Shown piece by piece: positions 1-12,108 of a DNA stretch of 64,000 bases; the first letter of the stretch is position 1, and every line of letters starts with the position of its first letter. The stretch is from the NCBI RefSeq assembly GCF_035046485.1, contig NC_085137.1, positions 378,510,706 to 378,574,705 of the forward strand, written 5' to 3'. A program made the translations under genes and the position numbers. The notes under the pieces were generated by a model. The model saw nothing but the letters and a program-made list of their open reading frames with translations. It was not told the origin of the DNA and made no database searches. This stretch comes from Aedes albopictus (lineage: Eukaryota; Arthropoda; Insecta; Diptera; Culicidae).

Positions 1-860
1 TTCGAGCACTTTGGAAACCTTTTTGAAGTGTCGTTGATTGCCGGAATCAAATTATAAAATTAGAAAATGCTATCCGTTGAAGAGATTGTTCATGCCAAAA
101 AAAATTTCCTATTTCAGCTCTTATTTTGTTGATGAATCCCTTAGAAATTGGGATACTCGCAGCCATATAAGATTGACATCGGTGCACTGGCATTGGGCAA
201 TTTTAAATCGATGTTCGTAACATGTTGGAGCATGATGTTTTTGTTCCTATTAATCGATTTTTTGAATCGATGTTGAAGCCCCACGTAGTCGACCGAATCG
301 ATGTTTTATATTCTATTTTTCATTCGATTTAAAAATATTATTTTTTTTTCATAATGCATACAATCGAGGTAAAATATACATAAAATCGAGAGTCTATATC
401 TATATAATCTAGGATCCATTAAATCGAGGCATACCTGTATTGAAGATGGGAAACTGATTCAATTTTGAGAGTGAATCGCAACTCATCTCCGTAACTTGAT
501 GAAAAAGGCCATTTTTTATGTTAGTCAACTCCTGTTTTACATGTTCAGTTTTCTAGTTAATCAGCTTGCAAGCTATGATCGTTGACTTAGGGTACACAGG
601 TTCTCGTTCCTTCCACTAAAGAGTCGAATCACTAGCGCGAGCCAATATACGAATGAAAAATTAACAATTGGCAAAGATTGCGATGTTCTGTGTGTCTAAT
701 CATCACTAAAGTACGCAGTCAATCCAACTATTTTCGCCTACTTGCTCTACTCGTAATAAACTTTAGCGAATTGTAGCTCTTTTGAAACGAGTCATTATTC
801 ACTCACTCGGTTTCGCGAATCGATTCTTTGAGTCGACTCGCGAGTGAGTTACCCATGTCT
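1..860. other. AT-rich intergenic sequence, nothing recognised
   Basis: I see no coding exon, RNA gene or clean transposon end here. The stretch at about 255-430 is rich in scattered ATCGAT/TCGA words, and a short palindromic GAGTCGACTC lies near 832. Short open frames lack any recognisable domain. Confidence 0.5.
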
Positions 861-3310
861 AACCTGTATATCTCAGGTTTCTTGGGCAATCTTTCCCAAT
901 CTAAGTGAATCTTTCCCATGATTCTAAAGGAACCCTCCTTATGGTTTAGAGAGTCCTTTTTAGGGTTCTAGCGCATTCTTCTCAGGATTCTAGGTCAGTC
1001 TGGATATCGGACATTTTTTTCTTTTCTTTTTTGAGAATTCCTCTCAGGATTCTAGATGATTTTCTCTTAATAATGTGGAGAATCCCGCTCAGGGTTCTTG
1101 CGCAATATTTTTCAGGATTCTAATGTCTTTCAATACTGCAGGATTCTGGAAGATTCCGCCAGAGAGTTCTGGGGATATCCGTGTAAGCATTCTAAGAATC
1201 CCGAGGAAAAACTTCTCTCAGGATTCTAAGGCAACCCGTCACAGAATTCAGGGAGGATACATCTCGGGAATCTGAGGAATTCCCTGAGGATTCTGGAAGA
1301 ATTCCTATTAAAGATACTGAGAGAATCCATCTCTGGAAACTGGAGTAATCTCTCTCAGGATTCTTAATAGAATTCAGGGACAATTCCTATTTGGAGGAGT
1401 CTTTTTTTTTCTAGAATAAGGTCTCTCAGGATGCCGGTGTGATAATTTTCAGAATTTTGAAGGAATTTCTCATAGAATTTTAGAGGAATCCTCACAGTTA
1501 CGGAAGAGTCCCTTTAAAAATTCTGGAGGATTTTTTCCAAGTAGTACTATATGGGAATACCTATCTCAGTTCTAGAGAATCTCTGAATTGTAAGGGAATT
1601 TCTCCCTACCAAGGGTGAAATCCCTTTCAGGATTCTAACAAATTTCTGAATGATCTGGGTTGATTCTTCTAAGGATTCTAGAAGACTCTCACTTAGGATT
1701 CCACTCAGAATTCTGAGGAAATATTTATCAGCATTCTCAGGAAATCCTCTCAGACTTCTTAGAGAATCATACTCAGCATTCTCAGAATTGTGGCGAAATT
1801 CTTCTTAGAATGCTGGGGGAATATTTCATAGGATTCTAGGGGAATTCCACACTGGATTCTAAGGGTATCATTCTCAAGACTCTGCGATAGATCCTTTTAA
1901 GATTCTGGGGGAATATCATTAAGTATTCTTGGGAAGATTCTCTGAAAATTCGGCTTTGTGTGGGGTAATCCTCGTCAGGAATCTGGGGAAATTTCTCTAA
2001 AGATTCTGGGGAATTTGTCTCGTGATTCTGGAGAAATTCTTGGGATTCTTGGGCTATATTTTTCAAGACTCTAGGTCACTTTTTTCAGAATTACTAATTA
2101 TTGAAGAATCTCTCGCGAGATTCTAGGCAGAATTCTCTAGGGATAAATGGATTTTGGAAAATTCCTCGCATAGATTTTGTGATTCCTCTTAGGGTTCGGA
2201 AGAAATCCTTCTCAGCATTTTACGAGAATCCCAGTAGAATTCTGTTTTCTGTATTCTGGAACAGTTGCTCCCAGAAAACCCTTCTCTAAGAGTCGCTCTT
2301 AGTAATCAGGAAAAATCCCTGACTATATTATGGGAAGAATCTCTTGAGATTCTGGTGTAACAATTTAAGAGAAATCACTCTTAGATTTTTGGGACAATCC
2401 CTTTCAGGAGTTTAGGGGAGTCCTTTCAAAGATTCTAGCTGAATGTCTTTCAGGAATAGGCGGTAATTTTTCTGTATTATGAGGGAATATCTATCAGAAT
2501 TCCAGGAAAAAACCTCTTATTTTTCTTAAGAATCTGGAAAACCACTCATATTATCCCTCTCAGGATTCTGGGAGAATCACTCGTAGAATTCTGGAGAATA
2601 CCTTCCGGGATTCTGGCAGAATTATTCTCGGCATTCTAAAGAGTACTACTCAGGATTTTAGGGGAATTCTATGAGAATACTTTAAAGGATTCTGCAAAAA
2701 TTCTTCTCAGGATTCTGGGAGAATCCTATTTCAAAGAATTCTGTGAGAGTATATCTCAGGTTTCTTTGGCAATCCCGCCTAGTATTGAGGGGTCATTTCT
2801 TTTAAGTTTCTTGGGGAATTCACCCGAGAAATCCGAAAAATCTTTTATTTGTGAGAGTCTTTCTCAGTATTCTAGATGAATTTATCTCAAGAATATGGGA
2901 GAACCACTCTTGGAATTCCATATAGGACTCTGGGAGAATTCATCTTAGAATTCTGGGATAATCCATCTTAGGATTCTGGAACATTTTGGGAGAATCTCAA
3001 GGGGAAGCTTCTTTTAGGATTCTGAGACAACCTATCACATAATTCTGGGAGATATCTCTGAAATCTATGAAAACCAGGAAGAATTCAGAGAGAATTCCTA
3101 TCAAGATACCGGAAGAGTGTTGCTTTATTGTGTAGATAATGTCGCTCAGGATCCTGGTGTAATCATTTTTAGCATTCTGAAGAAATCTCTCTCATAATTC
3201 TATAGGAACTCCTCTTAGAGTTCTGGAGGAGTCTCTTTAAAGATACTGGGGGAATTTATCTCAGCAGTCTGCGGGAGTTTATCCCAGTACAATATGGGAA
3301 TACTTCTCAG
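861..3310. repeat. Minisatellite family I, ~23-bp palindromic monomer
   Basis: A long, degenerate head-to-tail array. The consensus core is GGATTCTGGGAGAATCC followed by roughly CTCTCA, about 23 bp in all (22-24 in individual copies; clear copies around 2555-2640 and 2690-2740). The core is a perfect inverted repeat (GGATTCT / AGAATCC around GGG), so each monomer can form a small hairpin. Copies differ by substitutions and indels, so the array is old. Short open frames in it are translations of the repeat and are not genes. The left edge is near 860. At about 3300-3360 it changes into family II. Confidence 0.85.
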
Positions 3311-4556
3311 AGTTTTTGGGATTATCAGGGTTTCCCCAACAGGAGAAGGATAACATTTCCACAGAAATATGTTCCAAAACATTCCAAAAGGATATGGAGG
3401 AATCTCAGAAGGAACTTCCAGAAGAATTTCAGAAGGAACTCCTAGAAGAATTTTGTAAGGAAATCATAGAGAAATTTCAAAATATACTCCGTGAGGAGTT
3501 CCTTGAGCAAATCTAGATGGAACATTTGGAGAAATCTTGCATAAACTTCTGGAAGAGTCTCAGAAGGAGATATTTGTAAATTCTCAGAAGGAACTCCGGG
3601 TTCAACTTCTGAAGAAAACGCCGAAGGAATTTTTGAAAGAATCCAGGAAAGAATCTCTGAAGGAATCCCGAATGTAACTTTTAGGGAATCACGGAAGATT
3701 AACTGGATATAACTCCTGGTGAAGTCTAAGACAGAAAATCCTGGAGGAATTCCAGAAGGAACAATGGGAGGAATCCGTATAGGGATTCCTCGCGGAATTC
3801 TATGGGAATGGAGGGATGCCAGAAAAAGTTCCTTGAGGAGTCCCGGGCCTGGATAAATCCTAGAAGAAAGTCCTCGAGGAATTCCAGAAGAATCCAAGAA
3901 AAAAAAACCCTGAAGGAATCCGAAAAATAACTCCTGGAGGAATCCCAGAAGCAATTCCTGGGAAGGTTTTTAAAAAATGGCGGTGGGGTTTCTTGCCGAG
4001 ATCTCGGAATAAATATCTGAGTGAATTCCTGAGGGAAATCGAGAAGGAACTCCTGGAGGAATCCCGGAAGGAACTTCTATGGGAAACACAGAAAGAAGTT
4101 CTGATGGAATCTCAAAAGAAATTCCGGTTAAAATCTCTGAAGAAACTGCTTTGGAAGAGAGGAGAAGACAGCCTTGAAAGAACTCTTGAAGGAAACCATT
4201 AATCCAGAAAAACATTACAAAACAAATTCCTGGAGAAATCTCAGAAGGAACTTTTGGAGGAATCTAAGAAGGAACTTCGGAAGGAGATATTGGAGGGATC
4301 TCTGAAGGAACTTCGGAAGGAGATATTGGAGGGATCTCTGAAGGAACCCCTGAAGGAATACAATAAAGAGGAATTTTCAAATGGAATCCCAAAGGAAATT
4401 GTTGGAGTAATCCCAGAAGGAAGTCCTGGAGGAATTAAAAAGAAAGAAATTCTCACAAACGGGAATCCCAAAAGAAACTCCTTGAAGAATTCCAAAATGA
4501 ACTGCTGTAATAATTTTAGAAGAAACTCCTGCTGGGTCCTTCAAATGCCGTGGTGA
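3311..4556. repeat. Minisatellite family II, 24-bp monomer
   Basis: Tandem copies of a 24-bp unit close to GGAATTCCAGGAGGAATCCC plus four bases, often as variants such as GAATTTCAGAAGGAACTCCT. Because 24 is a multiple of three, frames stay open for long distances. The minus-strand frame at 3442-3954 reads as IPSG/IPPG-like tetrapeptides and is an artefact of the repeat. A recent 36-bp duplication is visible at 4269-4340. The array ends near 4556. Confidence 0.85.
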
Positions 4557-4714
4557 ATTTTATTCAAATGAAACCAATTTGATATTTTGAAAAGATTTAT
4601 TAGTGAGCAAACTAATATCTTCCGAAGAGCAAAGGCTAATATGGTATATAACCATGTGATTGAAATCAGAGCTAAATTTGAGTTTTTTTTTTTTTTGTTT
4701 TTTGACATGATTTT

Positions 4715-4846
4715 TTTAGGGGGGGGGGTGTGTTTAAGAAGCTTCGTCATTTATAGAGGGGGTATCTGAATTTGTGACGAAATGCTACGAGGGGGAAGGG
4801 GGTATTAAAAATCGCTTAAAAAAGCTACGTCATTTATGGACGACCC
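4715..4846. mobile_element. Partial MITE of the TTA-flanked G-rich family
   Basis: The right end, read on the minus strand, begins GGGGTCGTCCATAAATGACG. This resembles the termini of the 165-168 bp elements at 16619, 19308, 32986 and 35487. The interior has the same G-run character. The left terminus is missing: instead there is a G run and a direct copy of CGTCATTTATRGA. I read it as a rearranged or half element. Confidence 0.4.
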
Positions 4847-4849
4847 CAA

Positions 4850-5773
4850 AGTATGGGCACAACTTTGTATAGCGAAAATACAATCATTTTCTTAACAAAC
4901 AACAATTTTTATATTTCTCTATTTTTATTCAAGGTATTTTGATTGATACCTGTAAAGAATTTATTCATTTAAAAGGGTTTTTCTATGCAGAATGTTTAAA
5001 ATGAAAAAAACATCTTTCAAAACTTCTGCACAAACTACTATTTTATGGTTTTGCCAAATATCCAAATTCGAAACATTTTTTTTCGAATTTTTTTCACATG
5101 ATATATTCGAAAACATGTTTCCTCAGATGGTTGATTGAATTTTTTTTATTAAAATATGTTTTGCCTATGCGCACGGGTATTTAAGAATTTTGAGAAAACT
5201 GGAAAATTCGCCTTTTCTGTTTCTGGATAAGACATGCCCACAGATATTCGAGTTTTTAAACATGTTTTAACGAGAATAAAAATAATTCAATCTACACTTT
5301 ATAAAGCTGGAGCATTTATTTTACCTATAGTGAAATTGACATGTAATTTTCTGCATGTTGTGATATATATTCAGAAGCTAGTTTTCAACTATTAGAAAAA
5401 CGGGTTTTCAAAAATATCGATTTTGGTGTTAAAATTTATTTTTCAGGTTCAAAAGTATATGTTTTCAATTCAAACTAAAGGTTGTATAATACATAAGCAT
5501 ATAGAGGAACACGGATATATTTTTTGAAATTTTTATCGAGCCTAACTTTGTGCGTAGAAAACAATTTGTTAAGCGATGTTATTGAAAAATATAGCAAATT
5601 GTGCAGGAGCTTTAAAAGGTATTTTAGGGAATGTTCTACCGCATTCAAACGAAGTATCAAATTCAAATTTTAATTGATTTGATGTTCATACATTAAGGCA
5701 GGATATGTGTGAAAATAAAGTTTGTTTATGCATCCATTCCCAAATGGCAGAGGTGCAAAGTTGTGCCCATACT
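4850..5773. mobile_element. ~0.92 kb element with 18-bp inverted ends
   Basis: AGTATGGGCACAACTTTG at 4850-4867 is perfectly inverted at 5756-5773. The interior is AT-rich with no coding capacity, so it is a non-autonomous DNA element. The flanks TATGGACGACCC (about 4836-4847) and TATAGACGACCT (about 5788-5799) may be remnants of a target duplication. The superfamily is not assigned. Confidence 0.6.
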
Positions 5774-6204
5774 ATCTGGGACACCCTATAGACGACCTAC
5801 CCTTAATTTCTTAAGTGTGGACGGTCCAGTGTTGGGCAGATAATGGAAAAAATCTATTATGCTGATTCGTACAATGCTTGATGGATCTAATTATGTATAC
5901 AAGTGTACGGCTTGTGAATGAAATTTCGACATCCAACTTTCCAGCTTGATGCGCTGTCAAACTTGTTGTTCAATATTTCTCTAGGACAACTGGCATGCAA
6001 AGAAGCAATAACGGCTATCACACGGGCGCAATGTCCAAAATTTTGTGAACAATAGATCGATATTATCGGAATTGACCGTTGAAGAGGCGGAAGAGGCATT
6101 CGTGCCTTTAAAAGGGAGACAGCAAGTATTGGTTGCAAAATCAGTATCAGCATGAAAAGGTACATGATCGCTAGTAGAGACCAAGGGTCCAACAGTTATA
6201 TTGG

Positions 6205-6312
6205 GAATCTATGAGAAAAGGTCGAAAGACAAGGTCGAAGGACAAAAGGTCGAATGGATAAAAGGTCGAATGGACAAAAGGATGAAAAGGGCAAAAAGGT
6301 TAAATAGACTAA
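6205..6312. repeat. Short minisatellite, GGTCGAATGGACAAAA unit
   Basis: Five to six degenerate copies of a ~16-bp unit (GGTCGAATGGACAAAA). The same unit occurs in opposite orientation at 12109-12272, so the two arrays flank the hAT-like element in inverted orientation. Confidence 0.7.
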
Positions 6313-6910
6313 AGCCAAACTGGAAGACATGAAAATGTTATTAGAAAAACAACGATTAAAAACTTGAACGAGTGTTACCAAAATTATACAACAACTTTAA
6401 AACAATCATTATTGGAAGATAGGAAAGTGTCTACTAAAACTTGCATTAGCTTATATGCAGCAATTTATTACCGCATTACAATTCGAAATAGATGTCCATA
6501 AATGATGGAAAGTAATGTTATTCATTAAGGTTAAATATGGAAAACATTATTCCTTGAAAGAACACCCTATGGGTTGAAGGAGGATGAATCATAGATCGGA
6601 ATATTGTCATTTGAAGTAGAAAAGGACATGAAGTACGTCACGATAATAGGGGGTAGAAGGGTTTGCAAAAGTGTAACAAGCAATATCGTTAGTATAGAAC
6701 AGGGAGAGGGGGATCGAAAATTCACAATTTTCGGCTTCATGCCTGTATGAGCCAACAAAATTAAACTGTTTACTTATACAGTATAATTATTAGGATCTAC
6801 CTATCAATCCAAGATGGCATGATCACTAAGCACAAGTAGTCAATGAATATTTCCGCAGTACAGTTAAAAAGAACAGCTATTGAAAAGAAGAAGGCAAAAT
6901 TTCTGATTGC
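6313..6910. other. AT-rich intergenic sequence
   Basis: I see no convincing exon, RNA gene or terminal inverted repeat between the short minisatellite and the hAT-like element. Confidence 0.4.
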
Positions 6911-6939
6911 CTAAGGAGTAGACCTGTGCGCCGATTACA

Positions 6940-7055
6940 TTTTGCTCGGCGGCGGCGTGAGGGCCATTTTTGACCGGCGGCGGCGGCGTCATCGGCGTCA
7001 CGCCGGTGGCAGCTTTCGGCGGCGGCGGCGGCGTGAATCGGCGTGACCAAAATTT
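6940..7055. repeat. GC-rich CGG subterminal repeats, left end of hAT-like element
   Basis: Clusters of CGGCGGCGG and CGGCGTGAC/GGCGTCACG words in an otherwise AT-rich region. Their inverted counterpart lies at about 11690-11815. In hAT elements subterminal short repeats commonly serve as transposase binding sites, so this role is inferred. Confidence 0.6.
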
Positions 7056-7676
7056 GATCATAATTTCAGCATTGGCAATGCGAATAAGTTGTTTTACGCT
7101 CCAGAATGTAGTCTGAGCTTTTTCATGACCATTGATGGCATAAAAATGAATACCTTTTTTATTTCTGTTCGGGTCCGTGACTGCGTGATTAGACTTGTTG
7201 CGATTTTTTTTACTTATTCGTTTATTTGAAAGGCTCAGGCACCACATCCCAAGAAACAGAACTAGTTGAATAACAGTTTCTTAAACTAAAATTTGCTCAA
7301 GAGTTTTTTTTTTGTTCCACTCCTGTACAGCTAAAATGTTTGTTGGGATGGGCATAAATGAGCCGAAATGATTTGTATATTTTTGTTTTTACGTTGTTAA
7401 CATTTTGCAAATTTTTAACTGCCTCTTATACTATATTAGTTTGGGAAACCGAAGTACTCGCGGCTGTTTCGAGGTTAGGGATAAAAATTGAAAAGGAATA
7501 TTTAGACATTACCAATATCCTTAGTATAATTATTGTGTTACTCCATTGCAAATTTGGGGCAATTAATTATTGATTTTGCTACAGTTTTTGGTTTTGTTTC
7601 CTCAGAATCTTCAGAAGCTATCAAACTTTATAATAAAGTCACATTATTTACACTAAGGAATTGTCGAATTATTTCA

Positions 7677-8222
7677 GGGAGGAATATCAGAAGCAATCCT
7701 AGGAGGAGCCTGAAAGAAACTCCTGAAGAAATCCATGAAGAAAATTCTGGACTAATCTCTGCAAGACTGCTGTATGAAACCCTGAAGAAACTTCTGCAGC
7801 AATCTCTGGCGGTTCAAGAATCTCTTTTAGAAGAATTCTCTGACTCATTTTTTTAGGTTTCGTGCTGAATCTCTGAATTGAAGTTTTCGAGGAATTTCAG
7901 AAGGAAATCCAGGACGAATCTCCGAAACAAATTCCAGGAGGATTCCTTAAACGAATTGAAGCAGGAATCCCATGGGAATTATGGCAGGAATTTTCAAAAG
8001 AATTCCAGGAGGAATCCCCGACGGAATTCTCGGAAATTTCTAAAGAATTTCGAGAAGGAATCTTCAAAGGATTTCAAGGAGGAATCAACGAAAAATATTG
8101 AGAAGGAATTCCAGCAGAAATCTCCGAGAGAATGCTAGGAGGAATTTCCAAAGGAATTATAGGAGAAATCACCGAAGAAATTCAAGAAGGAAATCCCGAA
8201 GGAATTCCAGGAGGAGTAAGGA
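7677..8222. repeat. Minisatellite family II inside the hAT-like element, block 1
   Basis: Degenerate 24-bp copies of the GGAATTCCAGGAGGAATCCC type, continuing after two interruptions at 8510 and 9416. The frames at 7533-7856 and 7878-8138 are repeat translations. Confidence 0.8.
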
Positions 8223-8242
8223 TTTTTTTGAAAGAATGAATG

Positions 8243-8405
8243 TGTTGGGACAGTTTCCCCCGGAATAAAACACTTATTGACAGCAGATCCTCTTCGATTA
8301 GCTTCAATGCTGGAATATATTATTTTTAATAACTACAACTAATTACTATTTACAAACTTACATCCTAGGATTTCATATAATTCCCGAAGGAGCAACTTCC
8401 CAACA
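8243..8405. mobile_element. Possible short solo LTR
   Basis: A 163-bp non-repeat block starts TGTTGGGA and ends TCCCAACA, the inverted TG...CA termini typical of an LTR. No matching 5-bp target duplication is seen (GAATG versus TATCG), so this is tentative. It interrupts the minisatellite. Confidence 0.35.
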
Positions 8406-8509
8406 TATCGTTCGCCTTGAGCACTTTCTCCACTGAATCTATTATTCAATTAAAATAGTAGATAGAACCTATTATATATCCATCGAAAAATTATTTTCAG
8501 TTTCAATAC

Positions 8510-9136
8510 AAATAATTCTGAGAATCTCCGAAGGAAACCTAAGAGGCATCACCAAAGGAATTCCAGGAGGAATCCACGACAAGAATCCCCAAAAAAATCT
8601 CAGGACGATTTGATGAAGGAAGTCCAGAAGGAATCCCCAAGAAAACCCTGATTTTTATTTGAAGGAATTCAAGAAGAAATCCTCAAGTATTTCTAGGGGG
8701 GAGCATCGAACAATATCCAGGAGGAATCCTCGTAGGAATTCCATGAGAAAATTCCAGGAGCAATCTCCGAAAAAAATCCAAGGCAAATTCTCGTAGACAT
8801 TTCAGGAGGAATCCCCGACGGAATATCAGGAGGGATCCCAAAATAAATTTCAGTTCAAATCCCCTAAGAGATTCTAGAAGGAATTTAAGGAGGAATCTTC
8901 GAGTTAATTCCAGGAGGAATCCCTAAACGAATTCCAGAAGGATTCCCCGAAGGAAGTCCAGGAGAAATCCCTGAAGGAGGTCCAGCAGGAATATCCGACG
9001 GGGTTCCTGGAAGAATTCCTGAAGCAATTCCTGGAAAAATCCCCGATGAAATGAAAGGAGAAATCCCTGCAGAAATCCCAGGGGGAACCCCTGAAGGAAT
9101 TCTTGGAGGAATCTTCAAAGGATTTCCAAGCGGAAT
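8510..9136. repeat. Minisatellite family II inside the hAT-like element, block 2
   Basis: Clear 24-bp periodicity (for example 8880-9120: GGAATCCC/GAATTCCAGGAGG). The minus-strand frame at 8885-9304 reads as repeated IPPGIPSG because 24 bp equals eight codons. It is not a gene. Confidence 0.85.
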
Positions 9137-9146
9137 ACTCGAAGGA

Positions 9147-9415
9147 CCCATATAGCCGAGGCAGTAAACGCACGGGTATTCAGCATGACCATGCTGAGGG
9201 TGACGGGTTCGATTCCCAGTCGGTCCAGGATCTTTTCGTAAAGGAAATTTCCTTGACTTCCTTGGGCATAGAGTATCTTCGTGCCTGCCACACGATATAC
9301 ACATGCAAAATGGTCATTGGCAGAGGAAGCTCTCAGTTAATAACTGTGGAAGTGCTGGAAGCTGAGAAGCAGGCTTTGTCCCAGTGAGGACGTTACGCCA
9401 TTAAGAGAGAGAGAG
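9147..9415 (+). mobile_element. tRNA-derived SINE with 10-bp target duplication
   Basis: The head carries pol III promoter elements: an A-box-like TAGCCGAGGCAGT and a B box GGTTCGATTCC. The body shares the words AGTGCTGGAAGC and CCCAGTGAGGACG with other SINEs in the window and ends in a GA microsatellite. It is flanked by ACTCGAAGGA at 9137-9146 and 9416-9425. It was inserted into the minisatellite inside the hAT-like element, so it postdates the array. Confidence 0.85.
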
Positions 9416-11560
9416 ACTCGAAGGATTTCCAAAGGAATTCCAGGAAGAAACCCTGAAGAAATTTCTAGGAGAAATCACTGAAGCAATTCCATAAGAAAAT
9501 CCCAAAGAAATTCCAGAAGGACTCCTGAATGAATTCCATGAGGAATCACTGAAGCAAATCCAGGAAGACTCTGAAGGAATTCTAAGAGGAATCATCAAAG
9601 AAATTCCAGAAGGAAACCACGAGGAAATTTCTGGAGAAATCCACGTTAGAATATCAGGAGAAAACCCCGAAAGAATTTCAGGAGGAATCCATGAAAAATG
9701 TCTAGGAGGAATACCCGAAGGAATTCCAAAAGGAATCCCCAAAGGAATTTCATGAGACATTCCAGAATGAATTCTAGGAGGAATCCCTGAATAAAGTGCA
9801 GGAGAAATCCCTATAGGAATTCCAGGTGGAATCTCTGAAAGACTTCTCATAGAAACCACCAAACAAATTTGACGGAATATTAGAAGGAATCCCCGAAAGA
9901 ATTTCAGGAAGAATCCTCGAAGGAAGTCTAGGAGGAAACCCCGAAAGAAAATCTAGAGAGAATCTCTGGAGGAATTCCAAGAGGAAACCCCGAAAGAATT
10001 CCAGGAAAAAGCCAGGAGCAATCCTCGAAGGAAGTCCAGGGGAACCCCTGAAGGAAATCCAGGAGGAATCCCCGAAAAAATAGAAAATCCTGAAGGGATT
10101 CCAGGGGAATGCTCGAAGGAATTTCGGTAGGAATATCCACAGGATTTCCAGGCGATATTCTCGAAGGATTTTCAGCGGATCTTTCCGGGTAGGGGGAAGA
10201 ATTTGCAGTAGGTATTCTCTAAAGAATTCCAGAAGGAAATCCTTGAGAAATTCTTGTAGGAGCTCCATGATAGATCCCTCAAGAATATCCTGGAGATTTG
10301 CCTGATTATAATCCTAAGGGAATTATTGAAAGGCCTCCTACAAGATTTCCTGAAGGAACTCCTGTAGGAATTCCTGAATGAGCTTCTGGAGAAATCTCTG
10401 ATGTAGCTCCTGAAAGCATCCGTGAGTCTTCCTGACAAAAAATCAATCTTAATCTACACTCTGAAAGAACCACAGGAGCGATCCCTGGAAGAACTCCTGG
10501 AAGAATTCTTGAAGGACCTTCTCGAACAATCCCCTATGGATATCTTGAAGAAGACTTGGAAGGAACTCTTAAATAGGAATCATTGAATACACTTCTGGGG
10601 TAATCCCTGAGTTCTCCTGGATCTTCGTATAAGATTCTCTGAAGGAACTTCTGTAGGAATCTCTGAAGAAATTAAGCAAGAATCTCTGAAGAAACATCTG
10701 CAAGAATCCCTGAAACTCCTAGAGGAATTTCTGATGGAACTCCTGGAAAGAACTGCTGTAGGAATTTCTAATGGTACTTCAGAAGAAATCCCTGCAAGAA
10801 CTCCTAGACTAATTTCTAAAGACCTTCTGTAGGAATTCCTGAAGAAACTTCTCACGGGATTCTTGATGGAACTTCAGGTGGCATTTATGAATTCTCCTGA
10901 AAGAATATTAAAAGGGACTTCAGAAAGGATACCTCAACGAACTTCGTTTAAAGAAGTTCTGAAGGAATTCCTAATGAACCCACGGAGGCATCCCTGAATC
11001 CTCCTGGAGCTATTAGGGAGGCCCCAGAGCGAACTCCTGGAGAGATCACCGAATGAACTTCTGGAGCAATCCTTGAAGAACTCCTGAAAGAATCTCTGCA
11101 AATTTTTCGAGAAGATCCTTCAGGAATTTTTCATAGGAGGTTCTTCAGAGATTAGTCTGAGAGTTCGGGATGCCGAAGTAATACCAAGAGGAATCCCCGA
11201 AGGAATTTCAGGAGGGATTCTTGAATAAATTCCAGGAATTTTTGATAGATTTCTAGATTCTAGAGATACTCCTGTAGGAATTGCTGAAGGACCTTCTGAA
11301 GCAATTCATGAAGGAACTCTCAGGCTAATCTCTGAAGAACCTCCTATGAAGAATTCCTGAAGGATCTTCTGGATGAATCTCTGATGTAACTCTAGTAGGC
11401 ATCCCTGAATTCTCTTGAAATTATTTTTGAAGGTGCTCCTGTCGAGATATTCATGAAAAAAAAAACATCCTGGAGGCATCCCTGAAGATTTTTCTGGAGG
11501 AACCTCAGGTGGATCTCCAGAAGGCATCACTAAATCCTTCTGGAAGATTCATTGAAGAAG
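9416..11560. repeat. Minisatellite family II inside the hAT-like element, block 3
   Basis: The longest block of 24-bp copies in the element. From about 10,200 to 11,540 the unit drifts to a variant with GAAGGAACTCCTGTAGGAAT, closer to family III. This suggests families II and III share an origin. Long frames on the minus strand (9401-9862, 9774-10268) are repeat translations. Confidence 0.8.
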
Positions 11561-11689
11561 CGTCTGGAGAGATGTGAATGTGTGTTCGAAGAGTTGAGAA
11601 ATCACTTATTGTAATCGAACTTTTATGATAGTGATCGTGAGATTTGTTTATCTCAACTTTATATAAACTTAATTTTGTTAGTGCACTGA

Positions 11690-11815
11690 TCAGCGGCGCG
11701 AGAAATGAAAATCGGCGGCGTGACAAACAGCGGCGTATGGCGCGCCGCCGATACCTGGATCGGCGTCGGCGTGGGACAAAAAGTGTCGGCGGCGGCGGCG
11801 TGGCGTGGCGGCGCA
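11690..11815. repeat. GC-rich CGG subterminal repeats, right end of hAT-like element
   Basis: CGGCGGCGTGAC and CGGCGTCGGCGT words, inverted with respect to the left-end cluster at about 6940-7055. They lie immediately inside the right terminal inverted repeat. Confidence 0.6.
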
Positions 11816-11944
11816 CAGGTCTACTAAGGAGTCAATAATTATTTCTGTAACAAAAGTTAAAATCAAACAAAATTGCCATTAAATAAATATTACATGACCA
11901 GAACTTGAAATAACAAGTTTCGAGCATTTGTCCTTTCGACCTTT

Positions 11945-12108
11945 TTTTTTATCTGTATTGACGAGATTTTTAGCCCTGGGCTAGTTCATCTCGGGACCCA
12001 CGCTTTACTTCCCTTCCGAAGGAAGAACTCACATTTTGTGAGTTTGTCGGGAGTGGGATTCGATCCCAGGTCCTCGGCGTGATAGTCACGTGTTCTAACC
12101 ATCCAACC
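11945..12108 (-). mobile_element. tRNA-derived SINE (family B), minus strand
   Basis: On the minus strand the head reads as a tRNA-like module: an A box around TGGATGGTTAG and a B box GGGATCGAATCCC, followed by a body with GTGAGTTCTTCC and a tail AGATAAAAAAAAA. A second, head-truncated copy is at 41601-41742. It sits at the edge of the GACAAAAGGTCGAATG minisatellite. Confidence 0.75.

Larger units (their letters stand above)
6919..11823. mobile_element. hAT-like non-autonomous transposon carrying minisatellite cargo
   Basis: The ends are a perfect 15-bp inverted repeat TAGACCTGTGCGCCG (6919-6933 and, inverted, 11809-11823). They are flanked by a perfect 8-bp direct duplication CTAAGGAG at 6911-6918 and 11824-11831. 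The duplication fits the nTnnnnAn preference known for hAT transposases. Both subterminal regions (about 6950-7050 and 11690-11815) are strikingly GC-rich with CGGCGG and GGCGTGAC repeats in inverted arrangement. Nothing resembling a hAT transposase (BED finger or RNase-H-like core) is visible, so the element is non-autonomous. Its ~4.9 kb interior is mostly a 24-bp minisatellite with a SINE and an LTR-like fragment nested in it. Confidence 0.85.

Noticed and set aside
6864..7247. A hAT transposase fragment on the minus strand inside the left end of the 4.9 kb element
   Set aside because: The frame runs through the CGG subterminal repeats (poly-Pro) and shows no BED finger or catalytic motif.
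8885..9862. Long minus-strand frames rich in IPSG/IPPG that look like an elastin- or collagen-like protein
   Set aside because: They follow exactly the 24-bp minisatellite (eight codons per unit), run into a SINE, and have no start context or splice signals.
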